Positions 36,235-44,991 of a stretch of 64,000 bases of DNA are shown piece by piece. How positions within the stretch are numbered: position 1 is the stretch's first letter; the number at the start of each line of letters is the position of its first letter. The position numbers and the translations under genes were made by a program. The stretch comes from JAHEZL01 sp964406465 (GTDB lineage: Bacteria > Bacteroidota > Bacteroidia > Flavobacteriales_C > GCA-002722245), in contig CAYORT010000010.1 in the NCBI GenBank assembly GCA_964406465.1, positions 1 through 64,000 on the forward strand, given 5' to 3'. Below the pieces are notes generated by a model. It saw only the letters and a program-made list of their open reading frames with translations, did not search any database and was not told the origin of the DNA.

Positions 36235-36762
36235 ATGAACAAGTCTTTTTTTGTATTTCTATTTGCTGCATTTATTTGTACCAATGTTAATGCGCAAAGT
36301 ATAAAACCATCATACTACGAAATGGGGGGGATGGGAAAGAATTATAGAAATCATCACAGTAGCAAACTTAGAATGCGAACTTTTGTTGAAGTGATGGCTG
36401 TTAATTCTTTGTCGGGCGGACTAGGTATAAAACTTTATAAAAATAGATTGCTCACCTTTGAAACATCTTTTCACTATGATGTTTTACGCTCTGTATCGAT
36501 TGCTAAGTCGGGTTTTCATTTTAATATTAAGCCACTTCATCTAGGATTAGAATGTGCTTATGTGAATAATTTTAATCACGGTTTGGTATATATGCCAGCT
36601 TATTTTGGCTTTGGTGATAAAAGAAAATGGTCGCTTTGCTATGTTCGTAATTTCATACTAGAAAGAGGTAACGAATTTAGTTACCCCTTGCATCAAATTT
36701 CTTACAGAAGAACTCTGCGATTTAGAAGTTCAAGAAGAGATTATATCATTCACTCAAACTAG
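36235..36762 (+). CDS. Secreted hypothetical protein
   Basis: ATG 36235 gives a signal peptide (MNKSFFVFLFAAFICTNVNAQ); an ATG 33 nt upstream is less likely. The 175-residue product is rich in aromatic and alternating residues, suggesting a small beta barrel or surface protein. No family is recognised. It follows the TIMP-like gene by 52 nt. Confidence 0.65.
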   Translation: MNKSFFVFLFAAFICTNVNAQSIKPSYYEMGGMGKNYRNHHSSKLRMRTFVEVMAVNSLSGGLGIKLYKNRLLTFETSFHYDVLRSVSIAKSGFHFNIKPLHLGLECAYVNNFNHGLVYMPAYFGFGDKRKWSLCYVRNFILERGNEFSYPLHQISYRRTLRFRSSRRDYIIHSN

Positions 36763-36763
36763 T

Positions 36764-37666
36764 TTAAAGAGATTCTAGTTTGTTTAATAGTTCTTGCTCT
36801 GTTACTTCTTTCATGTCGAGTTTGATAGTCATTCCTGCCGAAACATTTTCGTTTTTGAAGTGCAATCTGTAGTTTCCATTTTGATCCATTGCCATCGCAA
36901 CAATTGTTACATCTTCTCCGGTAGGCACATCTATCGATTTTAGTTTCTTAACTCTCACTACAGAGAAGTAATCTTTGGCCACTATATACACATCAATATT
37001 ATCGGTTCCACTGCCTTCACAAGTTAAATTAACCTGCGTTGTAGCTGCGCCAGATACATGTGCTTTGGCCGCTGTAGCCCATCCCATTTGAGATAAGGTT
37101 AAAGTGTAAGAAGATGCATTGGTGGCCGCGTTAGAAAGCATGTCGGTAGCCATAGTCCAGTTAACATCGCTGTCTTTATTTTCTCCATAATACACTTTCA
37201 TGTTCGAAAGCAAGTTATTGGTGTCGTTCATTTCAGCAACAAATACTTTGTTAGGCCTCAACAAAAGTTCTGTTCCATTTTTAAAAGCACGTACTCTTAT
37301 GGCTCCAGCAGCTTCGGTAAGAGTATTGTTAGAAACGGTGCTCATTGGAAATTCCATGAAATCAGATTCTGGATAAAGTTCAATCAATTTGATGGTGAAA
37401 GGATAAGTAACATATCCTCCGCCAGGTAGCATAAAGATTGAAGTATCACCACTCCATAATTTGGTGCCTTGTTTTCCAACGATGGGACCGGTGCCTGTTG
37501 AATCAATGATAAATTCTTGTTCCTCTTGACGGTGTTTATTGTAAAACTCATCCATGTTAGAAAATTCATCGTCTTCATCATCGCGATCACTTTTACAAGA
37601 TGTTAAGGTAAATGTTGAAATAAGAGCTATTAAAGCAAATCCTTTTAAGAATAATTTATTAATCAT
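36764..37666 (-). CDS. Hypothetical lipoprotein
   Basis: The 300-residue protein has a SpII signal (MINKLFLKGFALIALISTFTLTSC) with lipid Cys at residue 24, followed by an acidic linker (DRDDEDDEF). The rest looks beta-rich. No family is recognised. It is 6 nt downstream of the next minus-strand gene, suggesting an operon. Confidence 0.75.
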   Translation of the reverse strand: MINKLFLKGFALIALISTFTLTSCKSDRDDEDDEFSNMDEFYNKHRQEEQEFIIDSTGTGPIVGKQGTKLWSGDTSIFMLPGGGYVTYPFTIKLIELYPESDFMEFPMSTVSNNTLTEAAGAIRVRAFKNGTELLLRPNKVFVAEMNDTNNLLSNMKVYYGENKDSDVNWTMATDMLSNAATNASSYTLTLSQMGWATAAKAHVSGAATTQVNLTCEGSGTDNIDVYIVAKDYFSVVRVKKLKSIDVPTGEDVTIVAMAMDQNGNYRLHFKNENVSAGMTIKLDMKEVTEQELLNKLESL

Positions 37667-37672
37667 AAGATA

Positions 37673-38206
37673 TTAATTGTTGTATGTGTAAGCCGGACAA
37701 TATTCATGTTTTCGTCCGCAGTCTCCAAAGAAAAACGCAAGACCTACTCGAAGGTTGCCTTCCTTCCACTTAATATTGTAGCGTGCTTCGGCATAAGGAC
37801 GAATACACCCCCAGTTTTTTATGATGCCAATGCCAGGCTCAGCATCCCAATTGTGTTGCTTAGCTTTGTAATTGTTCGATTCGTAATAGTTAATCCAGTT
37901 GTGGTAAGAGAAGTGGCCCAACATATACAATCCCCAATAAGAAGACGGTGTAAAGTTAAAGTGCAGTGAAGTGCCTATGTAAAAATCGTGAAATCTATTA
38001 AAGCTAGGGTAATATTGAACCTGAGGAACCAATGCCCAATGATTGCTTAAAATGAAAATTCCTCGAGCCTCGGCACCATAGCTTGGTACCGTGAAAATGC
38101 TTATCGCACCTATTCCCAATCCGAATTCTTTAAAAACTTGGGCTTTTGTTTGGTGCAGAGATATGCTCAATAAGCAAATTAATGCAAGATTTTTTATTCG
38201 TATCAT
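37673..38206 (-). CDS. Small outer-membrane beta-barrel-like protein
   Basis: The 177-residue protein has a signal peptide cut near KAQ (residue 23) and alternating aromatic/polar strands (WALVPQVQYYPSF, IGTSLHFNF, IRPYAEARYNIKW, LRVGLAFFFGD) as in small barrels. It is transcribed with the lipoprotein gene downstream. Specific function unknown. Confidence 0.7.
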   Translation of the reverse strand: MIRIKNLALICLLSISLHQTKAQVFKEFGLGIGAISIFTVPSYGAEARGIFILSNHWALVPQVQYYPSFNRFHDFYIGTSLHFNFTPSSYWGLYMLGHFSYHNWINYYESNNYKAKQHNWDAEPGIGIIKNWGCIRPYAEARYNIKWKEGNLRVGLAFFFGDCGRKHEYCPAYTYNN

Positions 38207-38304
38207 GCTAACATTGAACCTTAAACATTGAACATTGAACTATTTTTCAACTTATGTGGATAAAAATATAAAATATTGCCGAAGCAAAATTTTATTTTTG
38301 AGAT
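38207..38304. other. Intergenic region with TTAAACATTGAAC-type direct repeats
   Basis: ATTGAAC occurs three times in tandem-like order (about 38213-38240) between two divergent genes. Similar AT-rich strings (TTTAAGGTTTAAAGTTTAA) occur upstream of alaS and in the spacer before ccoQ. Their role is unknown. Confidence 0.45.
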
Positions 38305-40296
38305 ATGAAGTTGTGTATTGCCGAAAAGCCAAGTGTAGCAGGTGAAATCGCTAAAATTGTAGGAGCCAATAGTCGTAAAGATGGTTTCTATGAAGGAAAT
38401 GGCTATTGGGTATCGTGGACCTTCGGGCATTTGTGTGGTTTAAAAGAGCCTCACGATTATAATGAAAAAGATAAGTTTTGGGATTTGTACAACCTCCCTA
38501 TAGTACCCAAAGAATTTGGAATTAAGCTCATTGCTAATAAGGGTGTTGAAAAGCAATTCAATACCATTAAAAAGTTGGTGAATGAATGTGAGGAGATTAT
38601 AAACTGTGGTGATGCCGGACAAGAGGGGGAGCTCATTCAACGATGGGTGTTGAAACATGCCGAATGTAAAGTGCCGGTGAAACGTTTGTGGATTTCATCT
38701 CTTACTGAAGAGGCCATAAAAACCGGATTTAAAAAACTGATGGATGCCAAAGAATTCGATTCTTTGTACAATGCAGGTGAATGTCGTGCTATTTCCGATT
38801 GGCTCTATGGTATCAATGCTACGCGATTGTTCACCATGAAATACGGAAAAAACAAACAAGTTTTTTCTGTAGGTAGGGTGCAAACGCCAACTTTGGCTAT
38901 GATAGTGCAGCGTTATCACGAAATTGCCAACTTTGTTCCGCAAACCTATTTCGAGTTAAAAACAAATTATCGCGATGCCATTTTTTCTTATGCCAAAGGA
39001 AAAATCGACGACGAGAAAAAAGCAAAAGAACTTTTAGATCAAATAAAAGATGAACCTCTTGAAATCAAGAAGGTAAGTATCAAAGAAGGAAAAGAATTTG
39101 CACCCAATTTATTCGATTTAACTTCTTTGCAAATCGAGGCCAATAATAAACTGGGCTTATCTGCCGAAAATACGCTTGGCTTTGTGCAAAGTTTGTATGA
39201 GAAAAAGTTAGTGACTTACCCTCGTGTGGATACCGTTTTTCTTCCCAACGACATGTATCCTAAAATTAAAGGAATGTTAGAGGGATTGGTGGACTACCGC
39301 GAATTGGTAAAGCCTATTTTAGAGAAGAAAATTCCTAAGCCAAAAAAGGTTTTTAACGACAATAAAGTTACCGATCACCATGCCATTGCGCCCACCGGAG
39401 TGATTGCCAATAATATTTCTGGTTTAGAAAAAGATGTTTATGAATTGATTGCTTTGCGTTTCATCGCAGCATTTTATCCCGAGTGTAAAGTATCTAACAC
39501 TACTATTGATGCTGTGGTTGGAAAACACGCATTTAAAGCCACTGGAAAACAAATTTTAGAACCAGGATGGAGAGCAGTTTTAGGAACTGAAAAACAACGT
39601 GAAGCTGGAGATAAAAAAGAAACTCCCGATGATGAAAAAGTATTGCCTCATTTTGATGAAGGCGAAAGTGGTCCGCATCAACCATTGGTAGACAAAAAGA
39701 AAACTACTCCGCCCAAAGAATATACAGAAGCAACTTTGCTGCGTGCCATGGAAACGGCAGGAAAGGCGGTGGATGACGAGGAGTTGAAAGCTTTGATGAA
39801 GGAGAATGGTATAGGCCGACCGTCAACGCGAGCGAACATAATTGAAACACTTTTCAAGAGAAATTATATCGAGAAAAAAGGCAAGAAAATATTGCCTACA
39901 GAAATCGGAATTCATTTGATATCTGTGATTCACAATCCCACTTTAAAATCTCCTGAGTTGACAGGTATTTGGGAGAAGAAATTGCGACAAATAGAAAACA
40001 ATGAATTCTCTGCGCCACAGTTTATCAAAGAAATGGAGGAGTTGGTTCACTCTCTTGTAACAGAAGTTATTTACGATATTCGTCCGGTAGAAGCAAAACC
40101 CATTGTTTGTCCGAAATGCAAAACAGGCAAAATCATCAAAGGTAAAACTGCTTATGGTTGCAGCGAATGGAAAGGTGGTTGTAATTTTAGAATTCCTTTT
40201 GATATGGTTTCTACCGAGGCTGATGTAGAGAAATTAATTAGAGAAGGAAAAGTAGTGGCGAATAACAAAGAAGTACTTCTAAGCGGTTTGGTGTAG
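38305..40296 (+). CDS. topB: Type IA DNA topoisomerase (topoisomerase III-like)
   Basis: The 663-residue enzyme relaxes or decatenates DNA through a transient 5'-phosphotyrosine. It begins with the Toprim strand MKLCIAEKPSVAGEIA. The acidic Toprim motif reads CGDAGQEGEL (101-110), with Gly where most family members have the second Asp of DxD. The catalytic Tyr is Y305 in LVTYPRVDT. A C-terminal zinc-ribbon-like segment (CPKCKTGKIIKG and CSEWKGGC) follows. The TAG stop lies inside a perfect palindrome. Confidence 0.93.
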   Translation: MKLCIAEKPSVAGEIAKIVGANSRKDGFYEGNGYWVSWTFGHLCGLKEPHDYNEKDKFWDLYNLPIVPKEFGIKLIANKGVEKQFNTIKKLVNECEEIINCGDAGQEGELIQRWVLKHAECKVPVKRLWISSLTEEAIKTGFKKLMDAKEFDSLYNAGECRAISDWLYGINATRLFTMKYGKNKQVFSVGRVQTPTLAMIVQRYHEIANFVPQTYFELKTNYRDAIFSYAKGKIDDEKKAKELLDQIKDEPLEIKKVSIKEGKEFAPNLFDLTSLQIEANNKLGLSAENTLGFVQSLYEKKLVTYPRVDTVFLPNDMYPKIKGMLEGLVDYRELVKPILEKKIPKPKKVFNDNKVTDHHAIAPTGVIANNISGLEKDVYELIALRFIAAFYPECKVSNTTIDAVVGKHAFKATGKQILEPGWRAVLGTEKQREAGDKKETPDDEKVLPHFDEGESGPHQPLVDKKKTTPPKEYTEATLLRAMETAGKAVDDEELKALMKENGIGRPSTRANIIETLFKRNYIEKKGKKILPTEIGIHLISVIHNPTLKSPELTGIWEKKLRQIENNEFSAPQFIKEMEELVHSLVTEVIYDIRPVEAKPIVCPKCKTGKIIKGKTAYGCSEWKGGCNFRIPFDMVSTEADVEKLIREGKVVANNKEVLLSGLV

Positions 40297-40319
40297 AGAC
40301 GAATTGCATTCGTCTCTAC
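40293..40319. repeat. Perfect 12-bp palindrome overlapping the topB stop
   Basis: Arms 40293-40304 and 40308-40319 are perfect inverted copies with a 3-nt loop. The outer ends (GTAGAGACG, CGTCTCTAC) resemble those of the palindromes at 1874 and 44959. The topB stop codon TAG (40294-40296) lies in the left arm. No T tract follows, so it is not a classical terminator. Confidence 0.8.
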
Positions 40320-40326
40320 GCAACCA

Positions 40327-41301
40327 CTACTTCTTCATATCCACCTTCTTCAACTCACCATCTTTCCCCAAAATGTAAAACGATTTTTCTTTGTTTTGCT
40401 CTTCTTGGCGTCTTTCTTTTTCTTCCTTTTCTTTTTCTCTATCGCGTTTGATATATCCATAGTTTATTTGATAGTGAAATTGTATTACAGGGTTGGTTTC
40501 TTTAGCGTTGAAAACAAAATCGGCATCTTTTAAATTTAAATTGAAGTACTTATCGGCATTCACTGTTCTGCCATAAGTAATATTAGAATTTTCAGCTAGA
40601 TGGTGTTTGTATATGCCCTGACTATTAATATATGATTTCAAATATCTATCGCTGGGGTAAAGCACTTCGGTATTTTTGCTAAAGCTTGGTTTTCCGTCGT
40701 CGAAAATCCAGCCTAAATCAGTGCATAATTTCTTTTTCTTATTTATGAACTCAACTGCTTTCATCGCCAAACTATCATAGATGGGTGCTGAATTATTGAG
40801 GTAGGCTTCAGCAGAAACCATATCGTATAATTTGTATTCCAAACATTTTTTTGCCAATTCTCTTACCTGAGAAATCTTCTTAACATTGAAAGTGACGTTT
40901 TCTGTAATCTTGTAGCCTATGGGAGTTGATGCGATAGAGTCGCTTAAATTGAAATCAAAAATAGGTTCTAGCGCAATGATGTCGACCATTGCATTTTCAT
41001 TTGAGATTCCAGATTTCTTTACATCGGCAACTAATTTTTCTGTTTCATCATGCATAGTTTTTTGTACTTCATCTACCGATTTGTTGATAAATGATTTTGT
41101 GTAGGTGATGTGATATCCGTCGGGTAATGCATTGTAAATAATGGTGGTTGAAATATGCACGCTATTGCTGGCAGCATCGGCAATAATGCCTGTGTTTTCC
41201 ATGTTGTCTATTTGCTTTTCTAAGGCCATCTGAATATTGCTTTTTTGCGCAAAAAATAATGTGCTGCTTAAGCATAGAATTAGAGTTAGTTTACTTTTCA
41301 T
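40327..41301 (-). CDS. Secreted hypothetical protein with charged C-terminus
   Basis: ATG 41301 is chosen because it starts a signal peptide (MKSKLTLILCLSSTLFFAQ); an upstream in-frame opening adds 43 non-signal residues. The 324-residue product has a helical body and a highly charged stretch (REKEKEEKERRQEEQNKEK) near residue 300. No family is recognised. It ends close to topB on the other strand. Confidence 0.65.
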   Translation of the reverse strand: MKSKLTLILCLSSTLFFAQKSNIQMALEKQIDNMENTGIIADAASNSVHISTTIIYNALPDGYHITYTKSFINKSVDEVQKTMHDETEKLVADVKKSGISNENAMVDIIALEPIFDFNLSDSIASTPIGYKITENVTFNVKKISQVRELAKKCLEYKLYDMVSAEAYLNNSAPIYDSLAMKAVEFINKKKKLCTDLGWIFDDGKPSFSKNTEVLYPSDRYLKSYINSQGIYKHHLAENSNITYGRTVNADKYFNLNLKDADFVFNAKETNPVIQFHYQINYGYIKRDREKEKEEKERRQEEQNKEKSFYILGKDGELKKVDMKK

Positions 41302-41438
41302 AGGTAAAGGTTTTATGATATAATGCTTCTTTAATTTTTCGTTACATTTTAAGCTTAATGTGAAAAAACAGAAAAGGTCACCATCATAAAATTTTGATGA
41401 TGCAAACCTTTCATTCCTGATTTTTATCATATTCCATT

Positions 41439-41482
41439 TTGATACCCATCAAAGTTGAATCAATGCTATCCCTATACTTTTA
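41439..41482 (+). promoter_or_regulatory. FNR-type box and -7 element of the cco operon
   Basis: TTGAT-ACCC-ATCAA (41439-41452) is a perfect FNR/FixK-type dyad. Its centre is 36.5 nt before the last base of TACTTTTA (41475-41482), a TAnnTTTG-like -7 element with one mismatch. ccoS starts 16 nt later. The same 44-nt geometry recurs at hemN, the sensor kinase, usp and the copper ATPase. Confidence 0.82.
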
Positions 41483-41497
41483 CCCCAAAGTATTGGT

Positions 41498-41659
41498 ATG
41501 AGTGTTTTATTTATTTTAATTCTGTTGAGTTTGGCTATCGCCGCGCTGTTTGTAGGGTTCTACTACTGGGCAGTAAAAACCGATCAGTTTGAGGATGATT
41601 ATACTCCCTCTGTGCGAATACTTTTCGATGATGAATTAACCAATAAACAATCCAAGTAA
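41498..41659 (+). CDS. ccoS: cbb3 oxidase maturation protein CcoS
   Basis: This 53-residue protein, MSVLFILILLSLAIAALFVG then FYYWAVKTDQFEDDYTPSVR, is a typical CcoS: one N-terminal helix, then the aromatic-acidic block W-x5-GQFDD-like. CcoS is needed to insert cofactors into the cbb3 oxidase. Its TAA overlaps the ATG of ccoNO (TAATG), so the two are coupled. In many genomes ccoS follows the copper ATPase gene ccoI; here it leads the oxidase operon. Confidence 0.92.
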   Translation: MSVLFILILLSLAIAALFVGFYYWAVKTDQFEDDYTPSVRILFDDELTNKQSK

Positions 41660-43839
41660 TGGAAATGCAATTAGAGAAATTTTCCTACGACAACAAGATT
41701 GTACGCAACTTCTTAGTTGCAACAGCAATCTTTGGGCTTGTCGGCTTTTTAGTTGGCCTCGTATTGGCCATTGAAATGTTTTGGCCCAGAATCTCTGGCG
41801 ATTTGCCAATTTTATCTTTCGGCCGCTTGCGCCCACTGCACACCAATGCGGTGATTTTCGCTTTTGTGGGTAACGGTATTTTTGCCGGAGTGTACTATTC
41901 GGTACAACGCCTTTGTAAAGCGAGAATGTTTAACGACACCCTTAGTAAGATTCACTTCTGGGGATGGCAGTTAATCATTGTAGCAGCAGCAATTACTTTG
42001 CCGTTGGGTATCTCAACAGGTAAAGAATATGCCGAGCTAGAATGGCCAATAGATATCTCTATTGCATTGATTTGGGTGGTTTTTGGTATCAACCTTATTG
42101 GTACAATTGTTAAAAGAAGAGTAAAACATATTTATGTAGCGATTTGGTTTTATATCGCTTCTTGGATTACAGTAACCATGCTTCACTTGGTAAACTCATT
42201 CGAGATGCCGGTTACTTTCCTTAAATCATATTCTTGGTACGCAGGTGTGCAAGATGCTTTGGTACAATGGTGGTACGGACATAACGCGGTGGCGTTCTTC
42301 CTTACTACAACTTACCTTGGTTTGATGTACTACTTCGTTCCTAAAGCTTCTGGCCGGCCCGTTTTCTCGTATAGATTATCCATCATTCACTTTTGGGCGC
42401 TAATATTTATCTATATCTGGGCCGGCCCCCATCACTTATTGTACACAGCTTTGCCTGATTGGGCTCAGTCGTTAGGTACAGTATTCTCCATCATGTTGAT
42501 TGCTCCATCTTGGGGTGGTATGTTGAACGGTTTGTTAACCTTGCGTGGTGCTTGGGACAAAGTTCGCGACGACGTTGTTTTAAAATTCATGGTGGTAGCT
42601 TTAACCGCTTACGGTATGGCAACTTTCGAGGGACCGATGTTGTCTTTGAAATCTTTAAATGCATTAAGCCACTATACCGATTGGACTATCGCTCACGTGC
42701 ACATTGGTGCCTTAGGATGGAACGGATGTTTAACTTTTGGTATGTTCTATTTCTTGGTGCCAAGAATGTTCAATACTAAATTGTACTCACAAAAATTAGC
42801 CAACTGGCACTTCTGGTTAACTACCATCTCTATCTTGTTCTATGCTATTCCAATTTACTGGGCGGGTATCGTTCAAAATCAAATGTGGAGAGAGTTCAAT
42901 CCAGATGGTACATTAACCAATCAAAACTTTTTAGATACTGTTACACAGTTGATACCAATGTATATGTTGCGTGCTTTAGGTGGATTGATTTTCATCGCTG
43001 GCGTAATTGTAATGTTCTACAACTTAATTAAAACTGTAAAAACTGGTAAACTGGTTGAAAACGAAGAAGCCGAGGCTTACTCAATCGCTAAAGCAAATGT
43101 AGTTCACGAAAAAGAACACTGGCACAGATGGATCGAAAGAAGACCGGTTCAAATGTTGATTTTGAGTTTGGTGATGGTGCTCATAGGTGGTGCTTTAGAA
43201 ATGGTTCCAACTTTCTTGGTGAAATCAAACGTGCCAACGATTACAAGTGTAAAACCTTATACTCCGCTTGAGTTAGAAGGTCGTGATATCTACATTCGCG
43301 AAGGATGTTATAACTGTCACTCTCAAATGATTCGTCCGTTCCGCTGGGAAACCGAGCGTTATGGCGAGTACTCTAAAGCTGGTGAGTTTATTTACGATCA
43401 CCCTTTCCAATGGGGATCGAAAAGAACTGGACCCGACTTAGCTCGTGAAGGGGTGAAAACCGGACGACTTTACAAATCAAACGATTGGCATTTCAATCAC
43501 ATGTTGTTGCCCGATTCAGTATCGAATGGTTCTATCATGCCACGTTACCCTTGGTTGTTGGCTAAGTTAGATGTAACCGATACCGATAAGAAAATACGTG
43601 CAATGCAGGCTTTGGGTGTTCCATATGCTGAAGGCTACGACAAAAAAGCTTTGGCCGATTTGCAAGCGCAAGCTAAAGAAGTTGCAAAACCATTGTACGA
43701 TAATATCGATGCTTTAGTAATCACCGATGAAACTTACGATAAAGTTAAATCGGGAGAAATGAAGTTCGAAGAAATGGAAATGGTAGCATTGATTGCATAC
43801 TTACAAAGATTAGGTACCGACATTTATCCTAAAAAATAA
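41659..43839 (+). CDS. ccoNO: Fused cbb3-type cytochrome c oxidase subunits I and II (CcoNO)
   Basis: The 726-residue protein joins the catalytic heme-copper subunit CcoN (about 1-480, twelve helices) to the mono-heme cytochrome CcoO (about 515-726). CcoN ligand motifs are HTNAVIFAFVGNG, WWYGHNAVAFFLTT, AGPHHLLYT (two copper-B His) and TIAHVHIGALGW. The CcoO heme c site is GCYNCHSQMIRPFRWETERY. The enzyme reduces O2 at low concentration and pumps protons. The fusion is common in Bacteroidota. Confidence 0.97.
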   Translation: MEMQLEKFSYDNKIVRNFLVATAIFGLVGFLVGLVLAIEMFWPRISGDLPILSFGRLRPLHTNAVIFAFVGNGIFAGVYYSVQRLCKARMFNDTLSKIHFWGWQLIIVAAAITLPLGISTGKEYAELEWPIDISIALIWVVFGINLIGTIVKRRVKHIYVAIWFYIASWITVTMLHLVNSFEMPVTFLKSYSWYAGVQDALVQWWYGHNAVAFFLTTTYLGLMYYFVPKASGRPVFSYRLSIIHFWALIFIYIWAGPHHLLYTALPDWAQSLGTVFSIMLIAPSWGGMLNGLLTLRGAWDKVRDDVVLKFMVVALTAYGMATFEGPMLSLKSLNALSHYTDWTIAHVHIGALGWNGCLTFGMFYFLVPRMFNTKLYSQKLANWHFWLTTISILFYAIPIYWAGIVQNQMWREFNPDGTLTNQNFLDTVTQLIPMYMLRALGGLIFIAGVIVMFYNLIKTVKTGKLVENEEAEAYSIAKANVVHEKEHWHRWIERRPVQMLILSLVMVLIGGALEMVPTFLVKSNVPTITSVKPYTPLELEGRDIYIREGCYNCHSQMIRPFRWETERYGEYSKAGEFIYDHPFQWGSKRTGPDLAREGVKTGRLYKSNDWHFNHMLLPDSVSNGSIMPRYPWLLAKLDVTDTDKKIRAMQALGVPYAEGYDKKALADLQAQAKEVAKPLYDNIDALVITDETYDKVKSGEMKFEEMEMVALIAYLQRLGTDIYPKK

Positions 43840-43845
43840 TAGTAG

Positions 43846-43889
43846 GTATAAGGTTTAAAATCTAAAGTCTAAAATTTTAAACCTTATAC
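43846..43889. repeat. AT-rich inverted repeat between ccoNO and ccoQ
   Basis: Arms 43846-43860 and 43875-43889 are perfect 15-bp inverted copies with a 14-nt loop. There is no T tract afterwards. It may modulate the ratio of upstream to downstream mRNA or be a copy of the AT-rich repeat family seen near 38213 and 62297. Confidence 0.65.
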
Positions 43890-43911
43890 TTTAAACATTA
43901 AATTAAATAGT

Positions 43912-44094
43912 ATGCTAAAGTTTATAAAAGGCCATTTAGACTCAATATCGGGAATCGAAATTTATCCAATTATTTCTATTCTAATTTTCTTCACCTTCTT
44001 CACCATCATGATTGTTTGGGTAATGAAGGCCGATAAAAAATACATGGAAGAAATGAGCGAAATGCCAATTGAAAATAACAACGAGAACTTATGA
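43912..44094 (+). CDS. ccoQ: CcoQ-like small membrane subunit
   Basis: The 60-residue protein has one membrane helix (about 18-40) followed by a charged tail and sits in the ccoQ position between ccoNO and ccoP. CcoQ stabilises the cbb3 complex. Its 3' end overlaps the ccoP start by 4 nt (ATGA). Confidence 0.82.
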   Translation: MLKFIKGHLDSISGIEIYPIISILIFFTFFTIMIVWVMKADKKYMEEMSEMPIENNNENL

Positions 44095-44951
44095 TAACAA
44101 CATTATTACAAACAGAAACAACAGAAGCGGCGGTGAGTTCTGCCGACTTGTTGAGTCACCCTATTTTTAAAGATTCGCTTTTGTTAGCGCTTATCTCGGT
44201 GATTGCGGTTTTATTAATTTGTATGGTGATTCTTTGGACTACCTACAAAGGAATTTTTAGATCGCTTTATCCTAATGCAATTAAAGAACGCAGCGTTCAG
44301 AAAGAAAAAACGGTGATTGATGTTCTTACAGATTATGTTCCTGTTGAAGAAGAGCATTCAATCTTAATGGATCATGAGTACGATGGTATTCGTGAGCTTG
44401 ACAACAATCTTCCGCCTTGGTGGGTTTATATGTTCTACGTTTGTGTGGTTTTCGCCGTGGTGTATATGACATACTTCCATATGATGGGCGGACCATCATC
44501 TAAACAAGAGTATGAAAATGAAGTAGCCGATTTTAAAGCTTCTCAAAAGAAAGCAGAAACTGCTTCTGTAACAAAAACTGTGGATGTAAATACTGTTGCA
44601 CTTTTAACCGATGCAGGTAGCATCTCTCAAGGAAAAGCTTTGTTCGAAGCCAATTGTCAAACTTGTCATGGTGTTGGCGGTAAAGGATTAAATGGACCGA
44701 ACCTTACCGATGAATACTGGTTGTATGGTGGTGGAGTTAAAGATATTTTTAAAACTATATCTGAAGGTAAAATTGAAAAAGGTATGCCTGGTTGGAATAC
44801 ACTAGGTGGTAACAAAATTCAAGCTGTGATTAGCTACATCAAACAATTGAAACCAGCAGCAGATGGTAAAGCTCCGCAAGGTGATAAATATGTTGAGGAA
44901 GTTGTGGCAGCAGCGCCAACAGATACTTTGAAAACAGATACAGTTAAGTAA
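44091..44951 (+). CDS. ccoP: cbb3 oxidase cytochrome c subunit CcoP, mono-heme
   Basis: The 286-residue protein has two helices (about 28-50 and 110-130) and a C-terminal cytochrome c domain with one heme site, C189-Q-T-C192-H193, and a probable axial Met in EKGMPGW. Proteobacterial CcoP has two heme c groups; only one CxxCH is present here. It delivers electrons to CcoO/CcoN. The end is rich in Ala, Pro, Thr and Lys. Confidence 0.93.
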   Translation: MITTLLQTETTEAAVSSADLLSHPIFKDSLLLALISVIAVLLICMVILWTTYKGIFRSLYPNAIKERSVQKEKTVIDVLTDYVPVEEEHSILMDHEYDGIRELDNNLPPWWVYMFYVCVVFAVVYMTYFHMMGGPSSKQEYENEVADFKASQKKAETASVTKTVDVNTVALLTDAGSISQGKALFEANCQTCHGVGGKGLNGPNLTDEYWLYGGGVKDIFKTISEGKIEKGMPGWNTLGGNKIQAVISYIKQLKPAADGKAPQGDKYVEEVVAAAPTDTLKTDTVK

Positions 44952-44958
44952 ATAAAAT

Positions 44959-44984
44959 GGGCGTCCGTCACTTGACGGACGCCC
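44959..44984. repeat. GC-rich palindrome just before ccoG
   Basis: Perfect 12-bp arms (44959-44970 and 44973-44984) are separated by 2 nt and followed by CCTAC, so the right end reads CGCCCCTAC as at 1933-1941. It lies 7 nt before the ccoG ATG and replaces any ribosome-binding sequence. Confidence 0.8.
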
Positions 44985-44991
44985 CTACATT

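Noticed and set aside
41302..41430. N-terminal extension of the secreted protein at 40327
   Set aside because: The 43 extra residues show no signal or domain, and the internal ATG begins a clean signal peptide.
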